64,000 nucleotides of DNA from Sipunculus nudus (GCA_026874595.1 CM049317.1:29384901-29448900); one strand, 5' to 3'; positions 49,160 through 63,078 are shown, numbered from the stretch's first letter. Numbers and translations: made by a program. Notes: generated by a model not told the origin, from the letters alone.

Positions 49160-52100
49160 TCTCGGGGCAGTATCAAGGAAATAATGAAAAAGTATCTGGT
49201 GTGATCAGACAGCTTATTGCTGTCATACAGCTGTCAGCTACACCAGGTCATGTTGAGTCTTCATCCATGTTACCATTATGATAGCCAGACTTCTGTTTTT
49301 TTTTCTCATGTTTACATCATGGTGGGTGGTATTACTTGAGAAATCTGGAATTTTAAAAGAGAAAAAGATTAGGTTAAACTGTGACCCAGAAAGAGGGAAT
49401 AGGTGCATTTAATTTTAAATTCAGGAGATTGAGTACATTTGATTACATGTATGTGTGACCTTTTTGTGTTTTCTACTATGGGTATAATGCCTATTACAAC
49501 TACTTAAATTATTTGTGCAAGAAATCTATATGGTATTATAATCAACTTTGTCCTCCTAACATTTATCTATAGAAGTACATAACCGTTGTGTTTATTAGGA
49601 AAAGCCACCAAATACATTCTATTATTCATATAGGAATAAAAGAAAATATATTTATTAATATGATACAGCTGGTAAAATTAGCAATTATTTAGCAAAAAGT
49701 ATGTGGTTTCGTAATGATATAAACTCATTTTTCTTCAAAAATTACATTAAACACAATGAAGTGTCATCTGATAATCTTTATTTCATAACTAGTACAACCT
49801 CATGGTGAAACTCACATACTATGATAATTGAAGGGTTTTAACATGAAAATTTCTTTAATTAACATAAATGAAAACTGGTACTGTTTGGTGAAAACTGATG
49901 GCATTGAGGGAATACCCTGGGATTCCTTCAATGAATAATCAAATGACATGTATTTCTATAACTAGAGTTCATACTGATACTAACTCCTTAACTCCTTTCA
50001 GTCTGAAAATGAGGAACCTTTAATCACAACAAATAAGCAACATACTGATAATAGTGATATTAGGAGGGTTTTTAGGACCAAAATAAATATGAAAGAATTA
50101 TTTATTAACATAATCTGGCCTTAGCTTGTCAGGAAATGCATATAAAAACATGATCAAGTCATTTGAGTATCAAAGATTATAAATGTAAGTGAAACTAACA
50201 ATAAGTGGGTCAAAATTAATGTACAGGATATCAGGCAGACCTCGGCCAGATGTGTGTATGTTGATAAACTCAGTGACCGATAGTAATCCATATCAACACA
50301 ATAAGTTGTCCCACCCACATTATGTGTATTCTGTAGATATGGAGCCCCAACTGCTGTCACATATGTGTTTCTCTTGTTCAGGATCAGACAGAACCTGACA
50401 ACAAGAAGGGCTTTATGATAAACATAGCTACCTTGTCATATTGTTAACGTCAATGTTGTGCCTAAAACAATGATATTGCAGATTTTAAGTTTAAAACCTA
50501 TTTCTCTTACGACTTATAATTTTTCTAGAATAGATAATTTGGTCAAGCACTTTAGATTATAAACTGTCTTGACTTCTTTTGGTTATATACAAAATAAATT
50601 TACCTTAAAAGAAATTTATCATTTTAAATGGAGGTTTATGTCCATCAGGGTAATGTCCACTTTGCTAATGTAAAAGATATATTTGGTTGAATTAAATAGA
50701 TTTCGAATGTAGTGCATATGCACTCCAACCAAAACTTGGATTTCTCTCTTCAAATATACATAAAGTCAGAAGCTGTCTTTAATGATCTAAGGTGATTTCA
50801 CAAATTTACCTTGGAAGTTCTTTTGGTACAAACTTTCAGCTGTGACCACCAGCTGTGCTATCGTGCATTAATTACGAGGCTTAAAGTCCCTATTTGAAAT
50901 GATCTTTAATAACTTTTAGTTGCAATAATTCTAGGATTATGCCCAAAGCTGAGACTGCAAAACAGATGAGCTGTGTATCAGCATCAAGAACTCATTTCCA
51001 AGTGCTCGTAAAAGTGGTAACAGTCCCCAGATAGATCTTTGATTGGTTGTATTAGCTTTTCATCTGGTCTTCATCAATGTTAGACCTACTGTAGCAGTTG
51101 CCCACCTCAAAAACAACAGTGCGGAGGACCCCCAGCAGAGGTCAGTTTATTTAGGCCCCAAGATAACCCAGTCATGATAGAAACATCACCCTCCAAAGCT
51201 TCATGAGCAACTTATCTTTAATGCCTAACAGATGTGAGTGTAGGCTAATTAGATACAAGTCTGTATCTCTGGTGGAGGTATGTGGTCTGTGTCAGTCTCT
51301 GACAGGCTAGTCTTCTTCATCTATAGATATGTTTATGTCTTTGTCTTGTTGAGAGATAGGTGGTTCTTCTGTTAGGTCCTGCTAAAGTTCTCCTGTATCA
51401 TAAAATATTCAGTTCTCAAGACAGTTTTATGATAAAGTCAGGGGCATTAGATTGTTTATGGTAATGGTAAAATTTTCTTTGGAGAGATTATGGTAATAAC
51501 AAAATCTTAGTCTTTGGATAGTTTATTGTAATGAGTAAGTTTTGTGCTGCTGAAAACTCAGTTAATGTTTATTGTGTGGTATTGGGGTTACATTTAGATT
51601 TTTAATTAATCAATAGTAGTTATATCTTTTACTGTTCCTATAAATTCTTGTTCATTGCATAATAGTAAAATTAATCTTTTGTGGTTTATAAAAATTAAAA
51701 AATTATTGCTTGGTATCATAATCAACAGGCTACATAAATAGCTAGTGCAATGGGGAGCACTCTTTTAGTTTTTTTACTTGCCCAAGGCTGCATAAATATG
51801 TAGACTTTGAACATGTGAATCAAGCACCTATTGACTTAGAACTTCAGTACAAAGGAGGTCTCCTTATCTAACACCAGATTAACACCAGATCCCTTGAAAA
51901 ATTGTAGACAAGCTCCAATACTTGGATAACAGACCACTAGCTCTAACACATGGACATGGTACATAGGTCCATCTGGAACAAACAGGCCTTATATTGATAA
52001 GGGCTGCAACAGGATATGGTTCTTGGTGTGGAGCATATGCCACCAATTTATAAATATTACTGATACAGGGGCTATATCACAGCCATGTTGTGGGGTATAT

Positions 52101-52561
52101 TGGGGATTTATCTGCGAATATTTGAGGTTCATTATCAGTGGGTCATCATGGGATAGATCACATGATCATTATCCATCATACTTGTTACGCACTTGGCGGT
52201 GACATTTTATTGGTTCCATAACATTAAGCTCTGTTGTTAAAAAAGTGACATATCCCCTGCAGAGGGTTCAGTGCTGAACAGTACCCACGTAAAAAGTGCA
52301 TTCCTGAGCAGCTTAATAAATATCAACCGCCTTAAAAACACACAGGATGTACTTTCTTACCTGCATACGCCTATTTTAGTCAAGAGGGTTTTGGTGCTCA
52401 TGGAGTGCTAGACTTGTGGAATTTTTATCCTATTCTCACAGTATTCCATGTCAAAACCCTTGGCCAAGGTCTGTACCACAAGGGGGTGCTCTCTCCACCC
52501 AGGATTGAGTTGTATATTACTCATCACTTTAAGAGGTATGATTATGTTCTGTGCCCTTTCT

Positions 52562-52584
52562 CCCCCCCCCCCCCCCCCCCCCCC
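52562..52584 (+). repeat. Poly-C tract, 23 bases
   Basis: The longest homopolymer noted. It may form G-quadruplex/i-motif structures, and its length in the assembly may be inaccurate. Confidence 0.9.
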
Positions 52585-52924
52585 AGTGCAGGCAGCCAAG
52601 AAAAGGGATGTACATGATGGAAGACCTATAAGCTAGGCTGAGTGTGAAGTCAGATGTGACTGACAACATCAGGGACATAAAACCAAACTTTACCTGTTTC
52701 CACCGTATACTAGTTGTCAGAATTTTATTAAGACAGTTGAGCAATTCACACATTTCTCTTGAGAGCATTCGATACAACTTACAGTTAATTGATATTATCA
52801 GGTTAAGTTAGTAATTTACACATTACATATTTCAATGATATACTTGTGCATCTGGTAAGCTTGATAAAGTATGTTCAGGATGATGTCTCTTATGCATAGT
52901 ACTAAGGTGTTGTTGTAAACCCTC

Positions 52925-53050
52925 AAGGGGGTGTTTTTGTCACCCATGTTTGTTGGTTGGTTTGTTAGTCCTTGACACTAGTTCAGCATCACTCAAGAGT
53001 AACCATTGGACTGACCACATAATAGCATGGTGGGGATTTAATCACTCCTG
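52925..53050 (+). repeat. Old interspersed repeat, third and weakest copy
   Basis: Contains GTTTTTGTCACCCATGTTTG, TTGGTTGGTTTGTTAGTCC and later GCATGGTGGGGATTTAATC, similar in layout to the repeats at 9672 and 23215 but more diverged. Confidence 0.3.
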
Positions 53051-56000
53051 AATTTTGAATAGATGCTTTCCTTACTTTCTTTTGAAAAGTTTTGAATGTT
53101 TGGCCAGGGTGAAGGTATTTGCACTCTACTGAGCGCTCTCTAGTTCAGATGTGTTGATGGTGGTGAGATGGCAGGGTTTAAATGGTCCCCACATGTTGGA
53201 TAAACAGAGGCTAATTATCCCTAAAGGTGGCAGGCACTGATAAAAGGCTGCAGCACTGGGAGAACTGCAGTGTGCCAGGAAGTCAGCGGGTGGCACCAGT
53301 GCTGTGTACAGGTCCTGTTAGATGCTGATAATCCAGAAACCAGCCAAGACTAAGACCTTGTGGTCAGTTAAACTGAAACTGTGCTGTGTGTTATGAAGTC
53401 CAGTGTTAAACAGCATGGTGTCTTCACGTCAGATGCTGTCCTGCTCAGCAGTACATGCAGCAGTAGATAAGTCTATTGCTGTAACAGTATCCAAGGGACT
53501 AAATTCTCCAGTCCTGTGCCAACAGACAACATGCACTTTTGCAACATATAACAGTTAAATACTCAGCTACTATGGTTATCTTCATATTTGCAAGATAACA
53601 TTTCTCAATTCTAACCTCTCACTGTTTCACAAGAGTTCACAAGAGATTTTGTTCACCATAGAATAACCATACAGAGGATATCCCTCATTTTATGAATTAA
53701 TTATACAAATTACTAGATATGTGTGCAAAATAGGTAAATTTAGATGTCGGCCCAAGTGAATATTGAACAAGTAGAAATCATTGTTAATTACATAACCATT
53801 ATTACCGGTATATCGATTATGTCTAATAATATATCTTATATGTATGCATAATTGTAACAGTTACACTAAGAACTGAGGGAACATTTAAGTGTTGGAAATT
53901 CTTCCTTCAGTAGTTGCAGATATATAAAAGAATTGATATTATTTAAATGTTTACTCTTTGAATGAAACAGGTAATGTTACATGTATGCTAATTTTACACA
54001 GCAGGAACAATATATGTGAGATGACATTGACACTATAGAATAAATTACTGTTCAATTGTGCAGATGTAGCATTTCTTCACGGAGGTTTTATTTTCGTGAT
54101 AATTTCCCCTTTGAGAATATAACACAAATTTGAAACTCACACAAACAAAGAAAAAACCACAGTATAACCTGTTAAAGCCAGGTCCAGCATATCTCAAGTG
54201 GGTTTCATTGCATGAGGTGTTTTAGCTCTCTTACCAGGCAGTGATAAAATGACTGTAATTTACCTAACCACCACAGCCCATATGCTCATCCATTTTTAAC
54301 CTAATTATGCTAATGAGCCCCCAAAATGCTTCTACATAGAAAGCCTTCAATGCCTCTGGTTGCGAGAGCTGTTTACAGGACAATAGTGATGTCACAAAGG
54401 TTGATGAAGTATCATGACACATTGACTGATGTCATCAGCTGGAATTTCTATATATCTGTTATCCAGTGATGAATATATCACAGTCTTTGTGATGTATTTT
54501 GACATATTTTGGATTATTTGTCTCATACATATTACATGCCAGGTGAGACATTATTCCATCTGTAGTCGGTGGAATGGCTCCTGCAATCTTTGGCCTAGAA
54601 CTTTTAATACTGTCTCCTCTGTATAAAAAAATATCCCGAAAAATATGCCAACACTTGTACAGACTACGCGTTTTCTGTTCCGGAGAGTAACCCAAATTAT
54701 GCAAATTTTGCACTTGTTGGATGATTGACTGTTTACAATGCCAAAAGTAACTTGATTTGTTGCTTGAAAACTGCTCTGCTACTGAGTAATTCATTGAATA
54801 AATATGTGATTAAGGTCACATGGAGTTCATGGTGAGGTGAATTGAAAATGGCAAAAAACTAATGACACATGCTGTAACATTGAGTACATTCTTTCGTTTA
54901 TATCATGGTTGCTTTTGGTTTGAAGTTGTTTGGTAAAAATTCAAAAGGATATATAACAAACACCATATATAAATAACAGTGAATGTCTAGACAAAACAAA
55001 ATAAAAGTCAACAATTGTTTCCTATTGCCTGTGCTTTATAAGTAAAATCACATAAATAGAAAACAGTGTTTTGTACATAATCATATATAAGCATTGTTTG
55101 TAGGACATTATTAGTAATTTTGATGAAAGATACATCTTTTTTTGACAGGTGTATTTGATAAATTGGATAATTCAATTACAGTCCACAACTTCAAAGTGTG
55201 CATTACAAAGCTGTAATTATTATTAATTTAGCTTTTATTCATTGTGGCTGCATTGTTGTTTTAATCAAATTACAGGAAATATATTGTCTTTTCTGATTTC
55301 CTCAATTTGTCCCTTGTATTTAATCTGATTTGATTACAGGAATTATTTAGGTTTCTCTTTACTTATTTTCTACACATTATATTCTTCACTTATATTCGGG
55401 ATGATAAAAATATGGTACAGACCACTTTCCCACGAGGAAACAAAATTATCCCAGACAGTAGCACTGATTTATACACCGTTTCTTATAGAGCTGTCTTTCA
55501 AGCAGTCTCTGCTGTTCTTGTGCTGTCAGCTGTTCTGAGTAAGATCTGGCTTCAACTTAATATACAACAATCCAAAAAAATGAACAACAGATAATACATA
55601 CAATTACGTTTTTGTGAGGCACCCCCTCTGAGGGAGGCAATGAAACAAAAGAGATACTTGTCTTGTGAACTAAATAGGGCTTTTACTATTAAGTGTACAC
55701 ACTTTTGGTTTCTTTACTGGTTCGTCTTGAAAGCTGGGTGTCGCATGAACCATTATCACTTCATGTTTTGTATAACAGCTTGGTGGAGATGACATTAATC
55801 TGGGCTGGAATCCCTAATTACCCTCTCATCTGTCATATTAAAGAGGAAGGTGTAAGAAACTGGTTATTTCAGTAGGGTAGATGTGGTGAGCCGTCCTTAA
55901 CACATCACCCCTTTAAAAAGATCTTAAGGGGAGGCCTCACAGAGTCCCTAAACAAACCGATTGTATGGAGTCGTTTAGTGTATTCAGGGATTTAAAGTCA

Positions 56001-56054
56001 ATGTATTTTGTTGGGTAAAATCTACAATTTTTCGAAGAAAAAGTACACTGTAAT

Positions 56055-56203
56055 TTGTACAACTGCCCTTGGGACCAGTTGAAGTGGTCAGTGGTGTTGG
56101 GATGTTTTTATGTATATTTACATAAGGGCAGGACCAAAAATTATGGTCATCTCAGGGGGTTGATCCTGATTGAAGGGTGGTCTTCAGATGAGGTTTCACT
56201 GTA
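56055..56203. mobile_element. Partial CAGTRAAACCTC-type element (right end clear)
   Basis: It contains GGGACCAGTTGAAGTGGTC and ends GGTGGTC...GAGGTTTCACTG, matching the right-end pattern of the elements at 2811 and 63800. I cannot place the left end with confidence. Confidence 0.45.
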
Positions 56204-56454
56204 TGCACATCAAAGATGACTTATCTGACTTCATTAACAACCCAGTGATCTAAATTAGTGTGCATGAATTTAATGAAAACTGTTTTAATATTATACTAGT
56301 TCAGTTATAACTTTATGAAGTCTAATTAAATAGATCTTTGTATACTTACAAAAAGAAATGGTTTTCACTACTGATTGGTTCTGTATCAGATAAAATGCTT
56401 ACCCTCAGATCATTAGATCAATTTTACAGAAATATTTTGCTGTGATATATCAAA

Positions 56455-56845
56455 CTATGACATACCACAATTTTGAAAATCAGAACTGAAATACCAGTAT
56501 TATAAAATACCAGTATTATAAAATACCAGTATTATGCAATTATGTGAAGTATGAAATAATCTGAACTATGAAGATCAGGAATATGAAATTAAAGAAAACA
56601 GAAATACCAGAACAATGGAATACCAAGAGCTGGGAAATACCAACATTTTGAGAAATATTACTAGAACTGTTAAATACCTGTATTTTGGTATTAGGATTGT
56701 GGTATTATGGATCCCTGAAAACCAGTACTGTTAACTCATCTGACTAGAAGAACAGTGAAATACCAACTGGGAAATACCAGAATGCTGTGAAATACAAAAT
56801 TGGGAAATACCAGAATTATCAAATACCAGGTATATATGATTGATG
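56455..56845 (+). repeat. AAATACCAG repeat array
   Basis: More than ten copies of AAATACCAG or GAATACCA in 390 bp, starting with three perfect 17-bp units ATACCAGTATTATAAA and then spreading with irregular spacers. Related in core sequence to 3655-4030. Confidence 0.75.
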
Positions 56846-59800
56846 CGTAAAAAAAAAGTCCACTTGGCCTGGATGGGGTCACACATTGGTTAGAGCTTAC
56901 ATCTCTGTCAGGCATCCAGTGCTGGCAAGCTACATACTTCTGCCAAAACTAATATTATTAAATGCACCTGGTGCTTCTACAGCATTGCTGCAGTGCTGCA
57001 TGACTGAGTATGATTATGGTGAATATATGTCCGTGTAAACATGTCTGGAGTTCTTTCCACCATATTTCCAGAAATGCTTGAGTTCACTGCTGGTCACCAG
57101 TATTTTTGCCGAGGCCTCTGCCCTGGTTCAAACAGGTGGCTCATGAAATCTCACATACTACGGTTCTTCTTGATGCAAAGTCAGAATTTAACACTAAGAT
57201 TAAAAAAAACAGTGTAAACCAGTATCTATCAGTTAGATGGTAACAGTCTTCTAGGTGTTCACTGTATTTTTAATGGTAACTGCTTTAAAATGCTTAAGAT
57301 TTCCATCAAGGTCCTTAATTTCTCCCACATCTGATCAACTAATGAATTTAAGCAAAGTTAACCCTATTATTGGTTCCACTTTTGTTTGTTTGGATATTTC
57401 TCTTTGGAATAAACAAAGCTCTCGGTTTACTAACTGAAGCGGTCAGATTGACCGAACCATGCTGTACAGCCCTGGAGTAATTTGGTGCTGGACATTACCC
57501 TCAGTGTTATATGCCTGCAGAGCGCTGAATGTCTGTGGAACACCTGGCCTGGTTAACCTGGTAGTGCAGATTTAATAGTTCTTATTTAAAGCAAGGATTG
57601 GCTGCTCTCCACTTGACTTACCAGTAGATATTTAGTTAAATATATAGGTCCTGTACATGAAGTTCTTTCATATTTTAATAATGTGTCCATTTAAATCAGG
57701 AAACTTAACCCTGGAAAAATCAAATTGTCAAGTAGATGCTTGTGAAATGTCCCCTTCTTAAAACATGGAAATGGTGACAGCTGGGCTGCCATTATTTATA
57801 ATTAATGGCCAGCATGCTTATATATTTCAGAGAAATACAAGAAAATGTTTATTTCTACAGTCATAAAATATAATTTTTGTTAGAGAAATTACTCATTCTT
57901 AAAGTTACAGCCCTGATGTGGTCATTTTTTTAAATAATTGAACATCGAAAATTCTTAATGCATATTTGTGGCCTTTCTAAGTAGATTGTTCCTGAAATAC
58001 AATCCAAAATTATTTACTGGCTGCCCATCCGGATATCCATTATTGAAATCTTACCTCCTCTGCAGCATATTCTAAAAATGGGCAAGTGTGATATCCTGAG
58101 AATCAATCACCAGTTATATATTATTCATCTCCTCGGTTTACAATACTATACTTTCATTTTGTCACGTGGACCTTTAAACGCAGGTAGGGTAAATTCTTGA
58201 CAGTTCTTTATTGGCTACATGCACCAGTGTGTTAGGTTTACAAAATTATAACCAGGGCATTTAATATTTGAGTGTCAGGTTAGTCTGTCTTTATATATAG
58301 ATAACTAGAACTTTCTTGAATGGATATCACTTCTGATGTCTCGTGTATCAGGTGTCTTTAATATTAAAGTAGTTTAATGGAGTAACAAGATTGGGCCGTC
58401 TGTGATATCAGTGTCAGGCCACCTGTATAGGTGATATATGTCAGCAATATGTCATTTGGTCTATCTTGTCATTATAAACTACTGAGCAGTGTAGGACCAG
58501 TCATTATTGAGGTCTGAATACTGGGATAGTATATATATATATATATCATATACTCCCAACTAACTACATCAAGGTAGTCACACGTGAGGCCATAAAATGC
58601 ACACATCACAAATACTTGGTTAACTTGGTTGACATGTACTGGTGTTAACTAATGTACATGTACTTTTAATTCTGTCCCTGCTGTAGATGTGAGCTTTACA
58701 AAAGTTTCACAGCATATAATATTTTACAAATTTAGTGCCTTCAGCTCTGGTTCACACACAACATGTTATACTTAACTTAATCCTAATTTTCCTGTTCTTT
58801 GCTCTCTCATTCTCTTAATCTTTCTCATTCTTTCTTTTTTCCCTCGATTTTTCTTTCTCTCTCTCTCTTTCTTTTTCTCTTTTTAATATCAAATCATCAT
58901 ATTTCTGTGTTTTTCCATATCTAAATACAGAGTAGCTTATATTTCAGCAGACTGCATGATATTATCAATATCATGTTAACTAAATACCTACCACATCACC
59001 ATTTACTCATCATTTCTGCAGGTCACATGACATGGCCATCCCTGATTGTATTATAAGGCTGTGTTTGAAGTTGTACTATTGCACTAATGTATGATGTAAT
59101 ATTGAAACTTGAAAGACTGGTTATGTAGCATACTATTTATCATTTGCCAGTTGCAGCAAAGTGTAAAATTGTTCTGTGAAATATGTGATTCTCTGTTTAT
59201 GTAGTTATGTGATGAATAAAATCTATATTCAGCATCAAAACCTTCATTATTTCAGGCCCAAAATGGTCTTATGGATATTCATATCATGAATTTTTCATAA
59301 GAACAAAAAACAAACAGTATTAAGTTGGGGAGGGCATTTTCACCTGAAGTCCTGAAAAAAAGATTACAAACGAGGGCTGTTCTTATACCAGAGTTTAAAA
59401 TGTAATAATTTTCAACACACCCTGTTGTTAAGTTATCAGTCTTTAAGTGGCTTGTATATTAAAATGTGAGTCTTTAAACCTCATTTGTATATTCCAAACA
59501 GAAACTCACTTTCAGTTGGTCAGTGTAATCAATATTTTAGGGAGGGGTCAAAATTGGAACTTTGGTTTGCAGAGTGATTGGCCAGACAACTCATGTATAA
59601 TGCTGAACCTTGTCATTGGATCAAGGCCTGAAATGTTGAGGGCTTTGAAGTTTTGAAGATGAGATGAGAAAGTGGGAGAAAAGTGATGTGATAGAGCTTG
59701 TTAATAGCAGGTTTATTATGTGACTGTTACACTTATATGATGATAAGTCCTGTCTTAAAAGGACATGTTTAGCCATCCATGTTTTATGTATACACTAATT

Positions 59801-60418
59801 ATGCTGTCATTGATGTAACTTACTGTAGTTTTATGTAAATAATGTATTATTATATTCAACTTTGCACATATGTATATTTTTTTATATATGCCCAGTGATA
59901 ATGTACAGATGTGTATAACAAAGAATTTGCTAAAATATACTTAAGTGCTCCACAGTGTTACTGTTGAAAAGCAAGGTATTTATGTGGGTGTAGAGAACAC
60001 AGTGATTGTACAGGTTCTGTATACATGACAATGTTTTAAGTGGAATAAAGTATATCTAATTGGCCTACATCAGATTTTGTGAGTTTGACAGAGATTCTTG
60101 TGGCAGTACTGAGCAAGCAACATCCCTCACTCCCTCCTTCCTTTATCATCCCCTTTGCTACTGTGTGGACCATACTATTATAAAGGGATAGCAAATAGTT
60201 TCTTGCACAAAGCTCCACTTTTCTTTTTCTCTCACTCAAGATAGTATCATATCTCAAATTCACTTAAGAGTAGTGGGATATCTCAAGTAAACTTTGGAGG
60301 AGTAGCATATCTCAAATTCACTCAGGAGAAGTAGCATTTCTCAAATTGTTATAAGACCTGTGGCCCTCTGACATGAGATGTGTAGTGATAACATATAGCA
60401 ACAAGTCTTGTATTTCTT
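56846..60418. other. No gene seen
   Basis: AT-rich. A CT-rich tract lies near 58800-58880. A TGGTTAGAGC word near 56889 resembles a tRNA A-box but has no matching B-box. Confidence 0.5.
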
Positions 60419-60468
60419 TTTATTAAATAAAATGAACAGAAATCACAACACTAATGAATTCATTGATT

Positions 60469-60474
60469 TTTATT
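60469..60474 (-). other. Minus-strand poly(A) signal AATAAA
   Basis: TTTATT on the + strand reads AATAAA on the minus strand, about 137 bp after the last stop of the candidate exon at 60611-60994. A second copy is at 60419-60424. Their position is what a 3' end would need. Confidence 0.3.
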
Positions 60475-60610
60475 ACATATGATTCAAGATAGCAAATTAA
60501 TTAAAAAAGGGACTTAGTGACATTTACAAAATAGCTTGCAGTTTGTCGTGGATATTTGTTTTCCTTAGAATTACCTTGGCAAAGAACCTGGCTGAAAGCA
60601 ATACAGTGAA

Positions 60611-60994
60611 TCATGCACCTTTTGGCTTAGTCCATACATTCCAGCAAACAAGTTCAAAGTCCTGTTCCGTTAAATTTCCAGTTGACTCAAATGCTGATCC
60701 TTGGTAGCAGAGTGTCACTTTAAGCCAAAAATCCTGTTGTACTGAGACAGTACTCTTCTTGCACCAGTCTTGTTCCTTCCATTCCAAGGTTGTCCATGGT
60801 GCCGGTTTCTGGAGCTTGTAGCTTCCTTCCTTCCTGGGTTGGGTATCCACCTCTTACACTCCCAGCTCGCTTCCTCCAACTGAACCCTGGGGCTTCTGGG
60901 TTAGTGAAGGGGGTCTACTGTTTTTGATGAGATTTAAATGAGGGCCAGTCCATTTATCCTTGAGGGATGATAGGTTATGAAAAGCTTGCTTGAG
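60611..60994 (-). pseudogene. Candidate terminal exon of an unidentified minus-strand gene, with one in-frame stop
   Basis: On the minus strand a good acceptor (TTCTTCTGGCAG) precedes 60994. The frame then runs 46 codons to a TAA at 60854-60856, continues in the same frame for 80 more codons, and ends at TGA 60611-60613. The second part is rich in Trp and Cys (for example LEWKEQDWCKKS and ELVCWNVWTKPKGA) and looks protein-like. Composition is GC-richer than the surroundings. Two reverse-strand AATAAA signals lie about 140-190 bp downstream. An alternative frame across the stop (containing SWECKRWIPNPG) is also open, so a frame change or unrecognised small intron is possible. I do not recognise a family. 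It could be a decayed gene, a terminal exon with alternative ends, or chance. Confidence 0.3.
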
Positions 60995-61079
60995 CTGCCA
61001 GAAGAAATCTGTCTTGTTAAATGATCTTAGGCCAAGAAGGTGAATTTTATGGTTAAGTACAGTGATACAAATATTCACA

Positions 61080-63078
61080 CTGTTATATAAGTGTGTGTTA
61101 GTATAATGTTGACAGTTTCTACTTATTTGTTTACTTGAAGTTTTAAGAATTTATTATTTTTATTCATATGTATGTCAGTATTTATCTGTGCATATGATTC
61201 AGTTATCTCAGGTATATTTCTCAGGTATATTATCAAAATTGATTTATATACTGTGCATGATATATTATCTGTATCATTATTAACAGATAACATGTTGACT
61301 TGCATCAGGTGATACATATATGTTCCCGTACGACTTACATTTATTATGCTAAGATAGAGTCAATGAATTTTACATCTGTGTATGAATGTATATGTAGTAC
61401 ATACCATTATAAAGTTGCATATAGTCTTTATTCTAACTTATTATATTTTACATGCTTGTTTATATTTACTTTTTAAAGTTTTCATTTAGCATTTAAATTT
61501 TATAACATTAACAAATACGAACCTCAACCTTGTTGCATCAGATTGAATGTCGACCCACAAAAACAGCTGAGGTTTAGCAAAGCTGGTTTTATTATATTTA
61601 AATAAATTTTGCTAGGAAATATGGGATGGGGGGTGATGCATGACTTATGCAAGTTTAAAATGTGGTTCTGCTGTATAATAAATAATTTATATATAATATA
61701 TCAAATTTATCTAATTTATGTGATTATAAATGAACTGTTTATTATTAATATAAACTGGGAAGAGGTTAATTTTCAGATCTTTTACAATACTCACATGAAC
61801 TTGGAGCAGATCTTTGCTGTTTTCCAAAGCTTTATATGACGTAAGAATCTGGAATGTTAACTACTATCACTTCCCACCACATGTTGTATTGGAGCAATTT
61901 GTGTCTGTGATGTTTTGCCAATCAGCTCATAGCGGCACGGAAAACAGCTTAGGGTTCCTAGGGTCCGTTCTGTGTTTTATCACTAAGAAATGTCCGCTCC
62001 AGACACTGAAATTATGGGAAGAGGTTTTTGTGGGAATTGTTTCTCAAGGCTACTGCCCTAACCAAGGTTGTCAGGAAATGCATGTCTCACTGTCCCAGTG
62101 AAAGACGCTTTATCATTGTACGTGATAGCACGTACTTTATCACTGTATGTAGGTACAGGGAGGCAAATGTACAGGTGAATTCTGTATTTATTAGGTGTAT
62201 CTGTGATAATTGGTATATATTTTGTGTTTAACACTCAGTCTCACATAGAAGAAAACTCCATACTTAAATTATAATTAAATTTATATATATATATATATTT
62301 ATATATATGTTATTTATATGTATAATGTATTATATATTATAATTTATAAATATAAGTTATATATATTTTTATATATATATATATGTCATAACAGATTATG
62401 TTTCTAAAGTGCAAAGTAATATGTATAATATGCACATATTTGATTTGGGGATTTCATTAATATTCATAAAGTACCATGAAGCACAGAAGAATTAACCAGT
62501 GACACCGGAAGATTCATGTCAGGATCAAGAAACATAAAAAAAGAAACCAGTAGCCTGAATCATCAGATAGTGAACCTGTCACCCCCGCTGAGAATGGGAC
62601 CACTCCATCAGGATGCACCTGACAAGTTTTAGGATCAGAACATTGCCATGTGGAGAGGTATTTATAGGGGTGGCAAGGTGTGGTGGGTGCTCAATAGAGA
62701 AAGGTCTTGAGGAGCACACCACAAACTCTGTAGCACTTGGCTCTGCACCTATCCTTCGGGAGATGCACTTAAAGAACACCTTGATCTCCCTCACCTTAAG
62801 TACATAGCAGACATGTTAAAATAACCACAGTTATTGAGGGCTGGCCCGACTTTCTTAACACACTTCAGCTACTTCTTAGTCTTGTCAAGTGTGGTTTGTA
62901 AAATTAGAAACATGAACTGGTGCATTTGTGTGGTTAGTGACATCAGCCCAGTGCTCTGTACGGCTCTGGTTTAGCATTTAAGCTAGAAGTTTGCAGATGG
63001 TCGGGGTCGTATTATAATGTACATTTATATAAATGCCAGGTTGATGAGAAAAACTAACTGATGGAAAATTCATTAGTA
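61080..63078. other. No gene assigned; one GC-richer stretch open on both strands
   Basis: Mostly AT-rich. At 62579-62807 both strands are open across the same bases, which suggests composition rather than coding. The + frames at 61814-62231 have no recognised product. Confidence 0.45.
62281..62385 (+). repeat. (TA)n-rich tract
   Basis: Alternating TATATATA words with minor interruptions over about 100 bp. Confidence 0.85.

Larger units (their letters stand above)
48815..56454. other. No gene seen apart from listed repeats and motif
   Basis: AT-rich non-coding DNA with the poly-C tract at 52562 and an old repeat at 52925. A GC-richer patch near 53240-53340 has no supported frame. Confidence 0.5.

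Noticed and set aside
62579-62807. Antisense pair of ORFs, 71 and 64 codons
   Set aside because: Both strands open together, no splice sites or recognisable domain; probably compositional.
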